This document shows positions 9,177-17,984 of a DNA stretch of 64,000 nt, in pieces. The translations under genes and the position numbers were made by a program. Positions within the stretch are counted from its first letter, which is position 1; the number at the start of each line of letters is the position of its first letter. The stretch is from Pokkaliibacter sp. MBI-7. Its GTDB lineage: Bacteria; Pseudomonadota; Gammaproteobacteria; Pseudomonadales; Balneatricaceae. Below the pieces are notes generated by a model, which saw only the letters and a list, made by a program, of their open reading frames with translations, made no database searches and was not told where the DNA came from. The stretch spans positions 1,022,501 through 1,086,500 of the forward strand of contig NZ_JARVTG010000001.1 in NCBI RefSeq assembly GCF_029846635.1, read 5' to 3'.

Positions 9177-9611
9177 GTGATCCTCGCGGTAACCCCGCAG
9201 CTACAGCACGCCCTGGCAGGGTCACGGCAGCCAGACGAAAACAGTCAGCGGGAGAGCCAGGAACCTGTCGCTGCGTAAAGCAGCACATCATTAACAGGTT
9301 CACAGGAAATACAAAGAGGGCAGAAGTGTAGGCAGGGCTATTTCAAATGTATACAAACAAGGTCTTCTAACCATATTCCTTTAAACGAATAGGGTTTATA
9401 TAAGATCAACATGGCCGCCAGCGTCATCATCAGGGGCTGGTACACAGCCAGCAACCGCACGGGGCGATAGCTCCCCGCTGTACTTAGCAGCCAAACAGCA
9501 CAGGCAGCGAGCGCAGTAAAATACGCGTCGCCTGAGCAACAGTCGCTGCCTGTCGCAACTGCAGCCTTTGCATAATAATGAGTGCAGGTTCGACAAGAGG
9601 ATACCGAGTCC
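9177..9611. other. Divergent intergenic region between the ABC importer and astA
   Basis: 435 bp with no supportable gene. The segment 9340-9410 is A+T rich and contains TGTATACA (9346-9353 region) and an inverted repeat TATTC (9374-9378)...GAATA (9387-9391) with 8 bp between the arms. These could be operators for either divergent gene, for instance an ArgR-type site for astA, but neither matches a consensus well enough to assign. Confidence 0.4.
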
Positions 9612-10631
9612 ATGATGGTAGTACGCCCGATCCAGGCTGAAGACCGCGACGCCCTGCATGAGCTGGCCAGAAAAACCGGCCCAGGCTTCACCTCCCTGCA
9701 GGACGACGACCAGCAGATCAGCGCCAAGATCGAGAATGGCCTGGCCGCATTCATTGAGCAAAGCCGCGACGGTGAGGCCAGCTATGTCTTCGTCATGGAA
9801 GATCTGTCACAGGGGAGAGTGGTCGGTATCTGCGCAATTGAGGCTGCGGTGGGCCTGCATGACCCCTGGTACACCTATCATGTCGGCGTACAGGTGCATG
9901 CCTCACGCGAACTGAATGTCTACACCCGTCATGAAACCCTGACCCTCAATAACAACCACACCGGTTACTCCGAACTCTGCACCCTGTTCCTCGACCCTGA
10001 GTATCGTCAGGGCAAAAACGGCCACCTGCTTTCCAAGTCACGTTTTATGTTTATGGCGGAGCACCCGGAGCGCTTCTATCACAGCGTCATCGCTGAAATG
10101 CGCGGCTTCAGTGAAGACGGCGTTTCCCCCTTCTGGGAAGGGTTGGGTCGTACTTTCTTCTCGATGGACTTTGCCCAGGCGGATCAGCTGTCAGCCAAGG
10201 ACAAAGGCTTTATCGCCGAGCTGATGCCCAAACACACCATCTATACCCACCTGTTACCCAGTGCCGCTCAGGCAGCCATTGGCCAAACCCATGAGCACAC
10301 CACGCCCGCCCGTCGCCTGCTGGAAAGCGAAGGATTCCGCTACAACAACTATGTGGATATTTTCGATGCAGGCCCGACGCTGGAAGCACGAGTGCAGGAC
10401 ATACGGGCCATCCGCGAAAGTCGTTATGTCAAAGTGCAGGTGGGAGAAACCAGTGGCCGTGGCGAGCTGAGTCTGCTGGCCACCCTGTCGCTGGCTGATT
10501 TCCGCTGCTGTATGGCTCATACCGACGCGCTCGGTCAGGGCATCATCACTATCAATCAGCAGACCGCCGACGCACTGGGCGTGAAATCCGGCGCCACACT
10601 ACGGACCGTCGGGCTGTTTGGCCGCAGTTAA
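9612..10631 (+). CDS. astA: Arginine N-succinyltransferase
   Basis: First enzyme of the arginine succinyltransferase (AST) pathway: it transfers succinyl from succinyl-CoA to the alpha-amino group of L-arginine. The 339-aa protein matches the AstA family along its length: 'VRPIQAEDRDALHELA' start, 'LNNNHTGYSELCTLFLDPEYR' near 110-130, 'LSKSRFMFMA', 'IAEMRGFSEDGVSPFWEGLG' and 'ELMPKHTIYTHLLP'. I chose ATG 9612, behind AGAGGA, over an in-frame GTG at 9582. No astB, C, D or E lies beside it in this window, which is unusual because they are commonly clustered. It ends in a strong terminator. Confidence 0.93.
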   Translation: MMVVRPIQAEDRDALHELARKTGPGFTSLQDDDQQISAKIENGLAAFIEQSRDGEASYVFVMEDLSQGRVVGICAIEAAVGLHDPWYTYHVGVQVHASRELNVYTRHETLTLNNNHTGYSELCTLFLDPEYRQGKNGHLLSKSRFMFMAEHPERFYHSVIAEMRGFSEDGVSPFWEGLGRTFFSMDFAQADQLSAKDKGFIAELMPKHTIYTHLLPSAAQAAIGQTHEHTTPARRLLESEGFRYNNYVDIFDAGPTLEARVQDIRAIRESRYVKVQVGETSGRGELSLLATLSLADFRCCMAHTDALGQGIITINQQTADALGVKSGATLRTVGLFGRS

Positions 10632-10677
10632 CAACCTTCACACCCTGAGCCATAGGGAAGAGGCAAAGGCAGAAACG

Positions 10678-10712
10678 ACAAAAGCAGGTCATCGACCTGC
10701 TTTTGTGTTTTT
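10678..10712. terminator. Bidirectional terminator between convergent astA and thiC
   Basis: ACAAAAGCAGGTC (10678-10690) and GACCTGCTTTTGT (10694-10706) form a 13-bp perfect stem with a 3-nt loop, followed by GTTTTT on the plus strand. The A-rich left arm gives a U-rich tail on the minus strand as well, so it can serve both genes. Confidence 0.85.
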
Positions 10713-10727
10713 CAGCTGAACAGCCTG

Positions 10728-12599
10728 TTAGACGCGGTGGTACAACTCCTGCCCCTGCTCGCGGAACTCCTCAGACTTGCTCTGCATGCCTTCCTCCGCC
10801 AGTGCATTGATTTCAGCAACCTGCTGATCATCCAGCTCGCGGACTTCCTGACTGATCTTCATGGAGCAGAACTTGGGGCCACACATGGAGCAGAAATGCG
10901 CCACCTTGGCTGACTCCTTGGGCAGGGTTTCATCGTGGAAAGCCTTGGCGGTATCGGGGTCCAGCGCCAGATTGAACTGATCATCCCAGCGGAACTCAAA
11001 ACGCGCCTTGGACAGCGCATTATCACGAATTTGCGCGCCCGGATGGCCTTTGGCCAGATCGGCAGCATGGGCGGCAATCTTGTAGGTGATGATGCCGGTT
11101 TTGACATCGTCTTTATTCGGCAGACCCAGATGCTCCTTGGGCGTGACGTAGCACAACATGGCACAGCCATACCAGCCGATCATCGCGGCGCCAATGCCTG
11201 AAGTAATGTGGTCATAGCCAGGGGCAATGTCAGTGGTCAGTGGGCCAAGGGTGTAGAACGGTGCTTCATCACAATGCTTCAGCTGCTCGGTCATATTCTC
11301 CTGAATCTTGTGCATCGGCACATGACCCGGCCCCTCGATGATAGTCTGCACGTCGTGCTTCCAGGCAATTTTGGTCAGCTCACCCAGGGTACGCAACTCG
11401 GCAAACTGTGCCTCATCATTGGCATCGTAGACCGAACCGGGACGCAGGCCGTCACCCAGAGAGAAGGACACATCGTAGGCCTTCATAATCTCGCAGATAT
11501 CTTCAAAGTGGGTGTAGAGGAAGTTTTCCTTGTGATGTGCCAGACACCACTTGGCCATGATGGAACCACCACGAGATACGATGCCGGTCATCCGTTTGGC
11601 CGTCATCGGTACATAACGCAGTAGCACACCAGCATGAATGGTGAAGTAGTCCACGCCCTGCTCGGCCTGCTCGATCAGGGTGTCGCGGAACAGTTCCCAG
11701 GTCAGCTCTTCGGCGATGCCACCGACCTTCTCCAGCGCCTGATAGATCGGCACCGTGCCGATGGGCACCGGGCTGTTACGCAGAATCCACTCGCGGGTTT
11801 CATGAATGTGCTTGCCCGTCGACAGATCCATGATGGTATCCGCACCCCAGCGAATGCCCCAGGTCATTTTTTCCACTTCTTCCTCAATGGAAGAGGTGAC
11901 CGCCGAATTACCGATATTGCCGTTAATCTTCACCAGAAAGTTACGGCCAATAATCATCGGCTCCAGCTCAGGGTGATTGATATTGGCCGGAATAACAGCG
12001 CGGCCACGGGCCACTTCCTCACGCACGAACTCAGGGGTGATGTCCTGTGGAATATTGGCACCCCAGGAATGACCGGGAGCCTGCGTCTGCAGCAGGGCAT
12101 TTTCTCTGGCCAGCTGCAGCTTCATATTTTCGCGAATAGCGATGAATTCCATTTCCGGCGTAATGATGCCCCGGCGGGCATAGTGTAGCTGGCTGACATT
12201 CTGACCGGCTTTGGCACGACGGGGATGGTGCTTCAGCTCAAAACGCAGTGCATCCAGACTGGGATCATTGGCACGACGACGACCGTACTCCGATGTCAGA
12301 CTGGTCAGCAGCTCAGTGTCCTGACGCTCTTCAATCCAGTTGGCACGCAGATGAGGCAGCCCCTTACGGACATCGATCTGTACCGCGGGATCAGTGTAAG
12401 GACCAGAGGTGTCATATACCCGTACCGGTGGATTCTCTTCAGCACCAAACTGCGCAGGTGTGGGAGTCAGAGTTATTTCCCGCATCGGTACACGGATGTC
12501 TTCCCGTGATCCCTGAATATAGATTTTTTGTGAAGCGGGAAACGGCTGCACGGCCGCATCGTCGACCTTGGCGCGCTGACTCAGATGATGTTCAAGCAT
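10728..12599 (-). CDS. thiC: Phosphomethylpyrimidine synthase ThiC
   Basis: Radical-SAM enzyme that rearranges aminoimidazole ribotide to hydroxymethylpyrimidine phosphate in thiamine synthesis. It has 623 aa, the usual length. The C-terminal [4Fe-4S] ligand motif CX2CX4C is intact at residues 570, 573 and 578. Upstream, 'GNIGNSAV', 'MDLSTG' and 'EGPGHVPMH' are family landmarks. Start ATG 12599 has an AAAGGA ribosome site; the frame is open a little further upstream without support. It is second in a thiD-thiC operon preceded by a TPP riboswitch, so thiamine pyrophosphate should repress it. Confidence 0.96.
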   Translation of the reverse strand: MLEHHLSQRAKVDDAAVQPFPASQKIYIQGSREDIRVPMREITLTPTPAQFGAEENPPVRVYDTSGPYTDPAVQIDVRKGLPHLRANWIEERQDTELLTSLTSEYGRRRANDPSLDALRFELKHHPRRAKAGQNVSQLHYARRGIITPEMEFIAIRENMKLQLARENALLQTQAPGHSWGANIPQDITPEFVREEVARGRAVIPANINHPELEPMIIGRNFLVKINGNIGNSAVTSSIEEEVEKMTWGIRWGADTIMDLSTGKHIHETREWILRNSPVPIGTVPIYQALEKVGGIAEELTWELFRDTLIEQAEQGVDYFTIHAGVLLRYVPMTAKRMTGIVSRGGSIMAKWCLAHHKENFLYTHFEDICEIMKAYDVSFSLGDGLRPGSVYDANDEAQFAELRTLGELTKIAWKHDVQTIIEGPGHVPMHKIQENMTEQLKHCDEAPFYTLGPLTTDIAPGYDHITSGIGAAMIGWYGCAMLCYVTPKEHLGLPNKDDVKTGIITYKIAAHAADLAKGHPGAQIRDNALSKARFEFRWDDQFNLALDPDTAKAFHDETLPKESAKVAHFCSMCGPKFCSMKISQEVRELDDQQVAEINALAEEGMQSKSEEFREQGQELYHRV

Positions 12600-12683
12600 G
12601 GCTCTGTCCTTTTCTGTTGTTCTCTCGGCCAGATCCTGTGCCCGGCGCAACAGCGCGCGAGGCCTGGGATCCTCACGGCGGTG

Positions 12684-13601
12684 CTAGGGTTGATTATCAG
12701 TCATAGTGATGGAAGCACTGCCGGCAGAATCCTCTGACCACCAGTGATGAAAATGATGTACCGGGCCCAGCCCGTTGCCTACCTGCAACTGATCTGCAGC
12801 TCTCAGGGCATGATCCAGATAGGCCTTGGCCTGCGTCACCGCCTCTGCTAATGGCAACCCACAAGCCAGACCCGCAGTGATGGCAGCAGACAGGGTGCAG
12901 CCGGTGCCATGAGTATGGCGGGTCGCGATACGAGGGCTGACCAGACGACAGGACTGTGACGGAGTGAACAGCCAGTCCACCGCATCGCAGTCGCCGGGCA
13001 GATGCCCGCCTTTAATCAGCACGCCCTTAGCCCCCATGGCCAGCAGACGTTCGCCCAGACGCTGCATGCCGGCCTCGTCAACGGCTTCGGGCAGGCCTGT
13101 CATGGCAGCCGCTTCGGGCAGGTTGGGAGTGACCAGCGTGGCAAGCGGCAGCAACAGGCGGCAGAGGTTATCGATGGCTTCAGGCGCCAGCAGGGCATGA
13201 CCACTTTTAGCAATCATTACCGGATCCACTACCAGAGATATGGCCCGGCCACGCAATTCATCAGCCACCGCGGCAATGATGTCAGCCCTTGCCAGCATCC
13301 CGGTCTTGCAGGCCGCGATGCGCAAATCATCAAGCACAACCTGCAGCTGCTGACGGACAAAGTCGGCACTGACTTCAAACAGCCCGTGTACGCCCTGCGT
13401 ATTCTGTGCCGTCAGGCCTGAAATGACCGACGCACCGTACACACCGAGCGCAGAGAACGTCTTAAGATCAGCCTGAATGCCTGCCCCACCACCTGAATCC
13501 GAGCCTGCGATGGTCAGGGCCTGCGCGATGTGATGACGATGACTCTCCTGCGCGGCAGGAGATATCGGGCTGTCCGAAGTCGAAAGAGAAGAAGTGGTCA
13601 C
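12684..13601 (-). CDS. thiD: Hydroxymethylpyrimidine/phosphomethylpyrimidine kinase ThiD
   Basis: Ribokinase-fold kinase that phosphorylates HMP and then HMP-phosphate in thiamine synthesis. The 305-aa protein begins its fold at 'ALTIAGSDSGGGAGIQADLKTF' near residue 28 and has the catalytic 'HTHGTGCTLSAAI' near 230, with the general-base Asp of the GTGC/D-type site replaced by the usual ThiD GTGC. The N-terminal 27 residues are a low-complexity Ser-rich extension. The start is GTG 13601 behind AAGGTGAGG. About 240 nt of leader separate it from the TPP riboswitch; thiC follows after 84 bp. No fused ThiE domain is present. Confidence 0.94.
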   Translation of the reverse strand: MTTSSLSTSDSPISPAAQESHRHHIAQALTIAGSDSGGGAGIQADLKTFSALGVYGASVISGLTAQNTQGVHGLFEVSADFVRQQLQVVLDDLRIAACKTGMLARADIIAAVADELRGRAISLVVDPVMIAKSGHALLAPEAIDNLCRLLLPLATLVTPNLPEAAAMTGLPEAVDEAGMQRLGERLLAMGAKGVLIKGGHLPGDCDAVDWLFTPSQSCRLVSPRIATRHTHGTGCTLSAAITAGLACGLPLAEAVTQAKAYLDHALRAADQLQVGNGLGPVHHFHHWWSEDSAGSASITMTDNQP

Positions 13602-13841
13602 CAGGCCTCACCTTGTTGCCTTTCCAGCCGTCGCTGGTAAAGAGGTAGAAGACCCGCGTACAAAACCCAATGGCTGACATCGTCCCCGAGCGTAAAAACC
13701 ACTATCAGAACCGGTACATGCAGACACGACTGCCGACCAGTCTGATCAGCAGTTTCAATACTCAGGAGGGAGAACAGGAGCCGGTGCGGGATGAGGTATC
13801 AGCAGACACCCGGAGTTGGCCACTCACTTGCACCAGACTTG

Positions 13842-13920
13842 CTTGTTTCCTACGCCAGTACGAACTGGATCAGGTTCACGGGTATCATCTCAGCCGTTGT
13901 TCACGGCACCCCGACAAGTA
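13842..13920 (-). ncRNA. TPP (THI-element) riboswitch
   Basis: Read on the minus strand, the conserved TPP aptamer features occur in order: GGGGTGCC near the 5' end, GGCTGAGATGATACCC in the pyrimidine-sensor arm, GAACCTGATCCAGTTC, and the closing ACTGGCGTAGG. These are the established thi-box signatures. It lies between the promoter at 13958-13986 and thiD. I could not see a clear terminator or a sequestered thiD ribosome site in the 240-nt stretch that follows, so the output mode (transcription or translation) is undecided. Confidence 0.95.
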
Positions 13921-13957
13921 ATTGACGCGCCCAGCAGGCGGTCGCTATAGGGCAGGC

Positions 13958-13986
13958 AGTGTAAAGAGCTTATTCAGGCAGTTCAA
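13958..13986 (-). promoter_or_regulatory. Sigma-70-type promoter of the thiD-thiC operon
   Basis: On the minus strand TTGAAC (plus 13981-13986) and TACACT (plus 13958-13963) are separated by exactly 17 nt. The expected transcription start near 13951 lies about 30 nt before the riboswitch aptamer, which fits. An inverted repeat, TTATTCAGGC/GCCTGAATAA at 13970-13996, overlaps this promoter. Confidence 0.65.
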
Positions 13987-14160
13987 GCCTGAATAAAAAA
14001 CCATCACTCATCCGCACCGTTCGACACCCCATCAGCACGATGCGTGCCGCTGCTATTACGTCTGATGATGCAAGTCAGCAATTTTGCTCATTGGCAGCGC
14101 TGAGCTGCGTCTCCTATAGTGTTCAGTCCGACTTGAAGGCCCATCTGGGAGTCCTGCCCC

Positions 14161-15366
14161 ATGTCTACTTCTTCCTCCCGACTGCCCTGGCTGGTGCTGG
14201 CCGCAGGCAGTCTGATTCTGGCGTTGAACCTGGGCATCCGGCAGACCATGAGTCTGCTGATCCCCGATATGCTGACCATGCCCACCCTCAGCCTGTCAGC
14301 CATGGGTCTGGCCTTTGCCATCCAAAATCTGATCTGGGGTGTGGCGTCGCCACTGGCAGGCATGCTGGCTGATCGCTTCGGGACTGCGCGGGTACTGGCG
14401 CTGGGGGCGCTGATTTATGCCGGCGGGCTGGTGCTGACCACCTACGTTACTACCGCCTGGCAACTGAACCTCAATCTGGGTCTGATTCTCGGTCTGGGTG
14501 TCGGTGCAACGACCTTCCCACTGGTGCTCAGCGCGGTAGGCCGCGCGTTTCCTCCAGAGCAACGCTCACGGGCACTGGGTCTGGCCTCCGCCGGGGGATC
14601 AGTGGGTCAGTTTCTGATGGCTCCCATCATGGACAGCCTGAACCGCCATTTTGGCTGGCAGGAAGCGCTGTTGCTGGTGGCACTGATGGCGCTGCTGATT
14701 CTTCCCTGCGCCACGCAGCTGAAGGGCCGTCCGGCACAACCTGCGGCCGGCATGTCGCTGCGTCAGGCGGTGCAGCAGGCGGGTGAACACAAAGGTTACT
14801 GGCTGCTCAATCTGGGCTTTTTTGTCTGTGGCTTCCATGTTGCCTTTATCGCTACCCATCTGCCGACCTATATCAGCCTCTGTGGTATGTCCAGTGAAGT
14901 CTCGGCTCACGGTCTGGCCATGATTGGCCTGTTCAATATCTTTGGCTCGCTGACGGCAGGTTTCCTCGGTGCACGTTACCGTCCGAAGTGGTTATTGTCA
15001 GCGATCTATGGCCTGCGGGCACTGGTCATCCTGCTGTTCTGGATGGCGCCGAAAACGCCGGTGGTAGTGCTGATGTTCACAGCCGCCATCGGTTTTCTGT
15101 GGCTTTCTACCGTGCCGCTCACCACCGGCACGCTGGCACAGATTTTTGGCTCGACCTATATGGCGACTCTGTTTGGTGTGGTCATGCTGTCGCATCAGAT
15201 TGGTGCTTTCTTTGGTGCCTGGCTGGGCGGCACGCTGATGGATATGACAGGCAGCTTTGATCTGATGTGGGGGATCTCCATCGCTCTTGGACTGATGGCC
15301 ATGGTGATCCATCTGCCAGTGGATGACCGGCCGGTAACAGCCCATGCACAGCCCGGCGCGGCCTGA
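14161..15366 (+). CDS. MFS transporter, oxalate/formate-antiporter-like group
   Basis: Major facilitator protein of 401 aa with 12 hydrophobic segments. The signature loop between helices 2 and 3 is visible as 'GMLADRFGTARVLALGA' near residue 68. 'LGVGATTFPLVLSAVGRAFPPEQRSRALGLASAGGSVG' near 115-150 is typical of the OFA/monocarboxylate-like MFS branch. The substrate is unknown. It is divergent from the thi operon, with about 175 bp between its start and the thi promoter, but nothing else ties it to thiamine precursors. It is followed by the strong hairpin at 15431-15461. Confidence 0.85.
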   Translation: MSTSSSRLPWLVLAAGSLILALNLGIRQTMSLLIPDMLTMPTLSLSAMGLAFAIQNLIWGVASPLAGMLADRFGTARVLALGALIYAGGLVLTTYVTTAWQLNLNLGLILGLGVGATTFPLVLSAVGRAFPPEQRSRALGLASAGGSVGQFLMAPIMDSLNRHFGWQEALLLVALMALLILPCATQLKGRPAQPAAGMSLRQAVQQAGEHKGYWLLNLGFFVCGFHVAFIATHLPTYISLCGMSSEVSAHGLAMIGLFNIFGSLTAGFLGARYRPKWLLSAIYGLRALVILLFWMAPKTPVVVLMFTAAIGFLWLSTVPLTTGTLAQIFGSTYMATLFGVVMLSHQIGAFFGAWLGGTLMDMTGSFDLMWGISIALGLMAMVIHLPVDDRPVTAHAQPGAA

Positions 15367-15430
15367 CGGCCAGCGTTTTAGCAGACGGACGCAATATATT
15401 CCGGGCAGATGAAATACCGGGAAGAAGAAA

Positions 15431-15461
15431 CAACAACGCCCCGACCAGCGGGGCGTTGTTG
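15431..15461. terminator. Strong hairpin between the MFS gene and osmC-like gene
   Basis: CAACAACGCCCC (15431-15442) and GGGGCGTTGTTG (15450-15461) form a perfect 12-bp G+C-rich stem around a 7-nt loop, between two convergent genes. The U-tract is poor on both strands, but position and stem strength support a bidirectional terminator. Confidence 0.7.
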
Positions 15462-15519
15462 CTAATGAGTATCTGCAGCGCAGAGTGAGTAGCGTCAGCA
15501 AAGAGAGGGTTAATGTCTC

Positions 15520-15939
15520 TCAGGCTTCGATAATTTCGTGGCTGTGGGTAATTTCCACATCACCATTGCTCAGCATGATCGACACTGAGCAATATTTCTC
15601 TGCTGACAGCGACACCGCACGTTTGACGTGGGACTCCTTCAGACCACGGCCGGTGACCACAAAGTGCATATTGATTTTGGTAAACACTGCCGGCACCGCA
15701 TCAGCACGTTCCGCTGCAATCTCAACGCGGCAGTCCGTCACGTCCTGACGCGACTTCTGCAGCATGGTGATGACATCGATGGATGAGCATCCACCCAGAC
15801 CTGCCAGAATCAGCTCCATCGGGCGTGCGCCCTTGTTTTCTCCACCGATAGAAGGTGCACCATCAATATTGATCTGGTGACCGCTATCGGTCTCTGCGAC
15901 AAAGTGAACTTTACCTTGCCATTTCACCACCGATTTCAT
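15520..15939 (-). CDS. OsmC/Ohr-family protein (YhfA-type)
   Basis: 139-aa protein of the OsmC family of thiol-dependent peroxide-handling proteins. The two redox cysteines occur in the expected contexts: 'GLGGCSSID' near residue 51 and 'EKYCSVSIML' near 115. 'RPMELILAGLGGC' precedes the first. I chose ATG 15939 with TAGGAG upstream. It lies downstream of trpC on the same strand with a 141-bp gap. The same pairing of trpC with an osmC-like gene is known in pseudomonads, where a crp/vfr gene lies between them; that gene is not seen here. Confidence 0.88.
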   Translation of the reverse strand: MKSVVKWQGKVHFVAETDSGHQINIDGAPSIGGENKGARPMELILAGLGGCSSIDVITMLQKSRQDVTDCRVEIAAERADAVPAVFTKINMHFVVTGRGLKESHVKRAVSLSAEKYCSVSIMLSNGDVEITHSHEIIEA

Positions 15940-16080
15940 TTCAACTCCTAAAAGCACTCAAAGGGTAAAGCGTTGTCCCCCTGGCTTCCTGCTGGCTCAC
16001 GGCAAGCACAGCAACAGGCAGTACCGGGAAACCCGGGGTAGAAACTTCAGATTCTGTTCACTGTCTCAGAGCACATGCAC

Positions 16081-16881
16081 TTAAAAGAACAGTGACCGCA
16101 GCTGCTCACCGGGCTCCGCTGCGCGCATGAAAGCTTCGCCGACCAGGAAGGCATGTACATCATGCTCGCGCATGGCGACCACATCTTCGCGGCTGTGAAT
16201 GCCACTCTCGGTGACCACCAGCTTGTCCGCCGGAATCTGTGCCAGCAGGCGATAGGTATTATCCAGACTGACTTCAAAGGTATGCAGGTTGCGGTTGTTG
16301 ATACCCAGTAGCGGCGTGCTCAGTTGCAATGCCTGTTCAAGCTCAACCTCGTCGTGCACTTCGACCAGCACATCCATGCCCAGATCACGGGCCTGATCAT
16401 GCAGATCACGCATCAGACTGAACTCCAGTGCCGCGACGATCAGCAGCACGCAATCCGCGCTAATAGCACGAGCTTCGGTGATGTGGTACGGGTCCATCAG
16501 GAAATCCTTGCGAATCACCGGCAGACTGCAAGCACCATGAGCAGCTTTCAGATAGTCCTCATGGCCCTGAAAGAAATCACGGTCGGTCAGCACGGACAGA
16601 CAGGCAGCACCGCCTTGTTCATAAGACTGCGCAATGGCCACAGGATCAAAATCAGCACGCAGCAGACCCTTGCTGGGAGACGCCTTCTTCACCTCGGCAA
16701 TCACCGCAGGATCGCCCTTGGCAATCCGCGCCTGCATGCTGGCGTGAAAACCACGCGGAGCCGACTGCTCACGGGCCATGGCTTCCAGATCAGCGATGGA
16801 GACCGAGCGGCTGCGCTCGGCCACTTCTTCGGCTTTACGGTTGAGAATGCGGCGCAGGACGGTGGGGGCACAACTACTCAT
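16081..16881 (-). CDS. trpC: Indole-3-glycerol phosphate synthase
   Basis: Converts carboxyphenylaminodeoxyribulose phosphate to indole-3-glycerol phosphate in tryptophan synthesis. It is a monofunctional 266-aa TIM barrel, without the fused TrpF found in enterics. Family landmarks: 'VIAEVKKASPSKG' (catalytic Lys) near residue 61, 'LTDRDFFQGH' near 98, 'IRKDFLMD' (second Lys) near 122, 'GINNRNLHTFEV' near 192 and 'VTESGI' near 223. The start ATG 16881 has AGGAG. It is the last gene of trpG-trpD-trpC, 66 bp after trpD. Confidence 0.96.
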   Translation of the reverse strand: MSSCAPTVLRRILNRKAEEVAERSRSVSIADLEAMAREQSAPRGFHASMQARIAKGDPAVIAEVKKASPSKGLLRADFDPVAIAQSYEQGGAACLSVLTDRDFFQGHEDYLKAAHGACSLPVIRKDFLMDPYHITEARAISADCVLLIVAALEFSLMRDLHDQARDLGMDVLVEVHDEVELEQALQLSTPLLGINNRNLHTFEVSLDNTYRLLAQIPADKLVVTESGIHSREDVVAMREHDVHAFLVGEAFMRAAEPGEQLRSLFF

Positions 16882-16947
16882 TAATCTTTCTCCTACTGAC
16901 ATCAACCTTGTGCCGGGCATCGGCCTCAACAGCACAAGGGCACGTCA

Positions 16948-17973
16948 TTATTTCCCTGCCAGGGACTGACTGAATTTTGCTAACTCTTCCAGCTTGGCCA
17001 GAGCGGCACCGCTGGCGATCACATCGGTGGCCTTGTCGATACCGGCCTGCAGGCTGTCAACCAGATCGGCGGCGTAAATAGCGGCGCCAGCATTAAGACG
17101 CACGATATCGGTGGCACTGCCACCCTCGCCTGCCAGTGCAGCTTTCACAAGTGCCAGACTGGCCTGTGGATTATCTACCGCCAGCTCATTCAGCGGACTG
17201 CGGGCAATTCCAAACTGCTCCGGGCGAATCTGGTACTCGAACACCTCGCCATCACGCAGTTCGGCGACAAAGGTATCGGAGGCCACGCTGATTTCATCCA
17301 GACCATCGGCAGCATGCACCACCAGCACATGACTGGAACCCAGCTGCTTCAGCACTTCAGCCATGGGGCGCAACCAGCGATGGCTGAACACACCCAACAC
17401 CTGATTTGGGGTCAGTGCCGGATTGGTCAAGGGGCCGAGCAAATTGAAGATGGTACGCACACCCATTTCCCGACGCGGGCCAATGGCATGCTTCATGGCG
17501 CTGTGGTGAGCCGGGGCAAACATAAAGCCTACGCCCAGTTTGTCGATGCACTCCACCACCTGCTCAGGGCGCAGTGCCAGATTGAGGCCAGCGGCCTCCA
17601 GTACGTCGGCACTACCACTGGAAGAGGAAGCCGCACGGTTACCATGCTTGGCGACCTTGCCACCAGCGGCGGCAACGACAAAAGAACTGGCCGTGGATAC
17701 GTTGAAGATATGGGCGCCATCGCCACCGGTACCGCAGGTATCGATCAAGTGCGGCCCTTCAACATGGACCTGGGTGGCCAGACTGCGCATGGTCATGGCG
17801 GCACCAGCAATCTCCCCCACCGTTTCCCCTTTCATGCTCAACCCCACCAGGAAGCCACCAATCTGTGCGTGGGTCGCCTCACCGGTCATGATCAGGGCCA
17901 TCAGCTCCTGCATCTGCTCGGTGGTAAAGTCCTGTTTGTCCATCACCAGACGGATGGCTTGCTGCATATTCAT
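16948..17973 (-). CDS. trpD: Anthranilate phosphoribosyltransferase
   Basis: Transfers phosphoribosyl from PRPP to anthranilate, the second step of tryptophan synthesis. The 341-aa protein has 'DTCGTGGDG' (PRPP binding) near residue 79, 'KHGNRAASSSSGSADVLE' near 106 and 'GPRREMGVRTIFNLLGPLTNP' near 164, all family signatures. I chose ATG 17973; a second in-frame ATG lies two codons on. It starts 11 bp after the trpG stop, so the two are certainly co-transcribed. It is separate from trpG, unlike the fused enteric protein. Confidence 0.96.
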   Translation of the reverse strand: MNMQQAIRLVMDKQDFTTEQMQELMALIMTGEATHAQIGGFLVGLSMKGETVGEIAGAAMTMRSLATQVHVEGPHLIDTCGTGGDGAHIFNVSTASSFVVAAAGGKVAKHGNRAASSSSGSADVLEAAGLNLALRPEQVVECIDKLGVGFMFAPAHHSAMKHAIGPRREMGVRTIFNLLGPLTNPALTPNQVLGVFSHRWLRPMAEVLKQLGSSHVLVVHAADGLDEISVASDTFVAELRDGEVFEYQIRPEQFGIARSPLNELAVDNPQASLALVKAALAGEGGSATDIVRLNAGAAIYAADLVDSLQAGIDKATDVIASGAALAKLEELAKFSQSLAGK

Positions 17974-17984
17974 GGCGGGGCCTC

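Noticed and set aside
9338..9754. A minus-strand frame overlapping the astA start and the gap before it
   Set aside because: It runs into strongly conserved astA coding sequence and has low-complexity Cys/Leu content with no family resemblance.
13670..13921. A plus-strand frame over the thi leader
   Set aside because: It lies across the TPP riboswitch complement and has no ribosome site.
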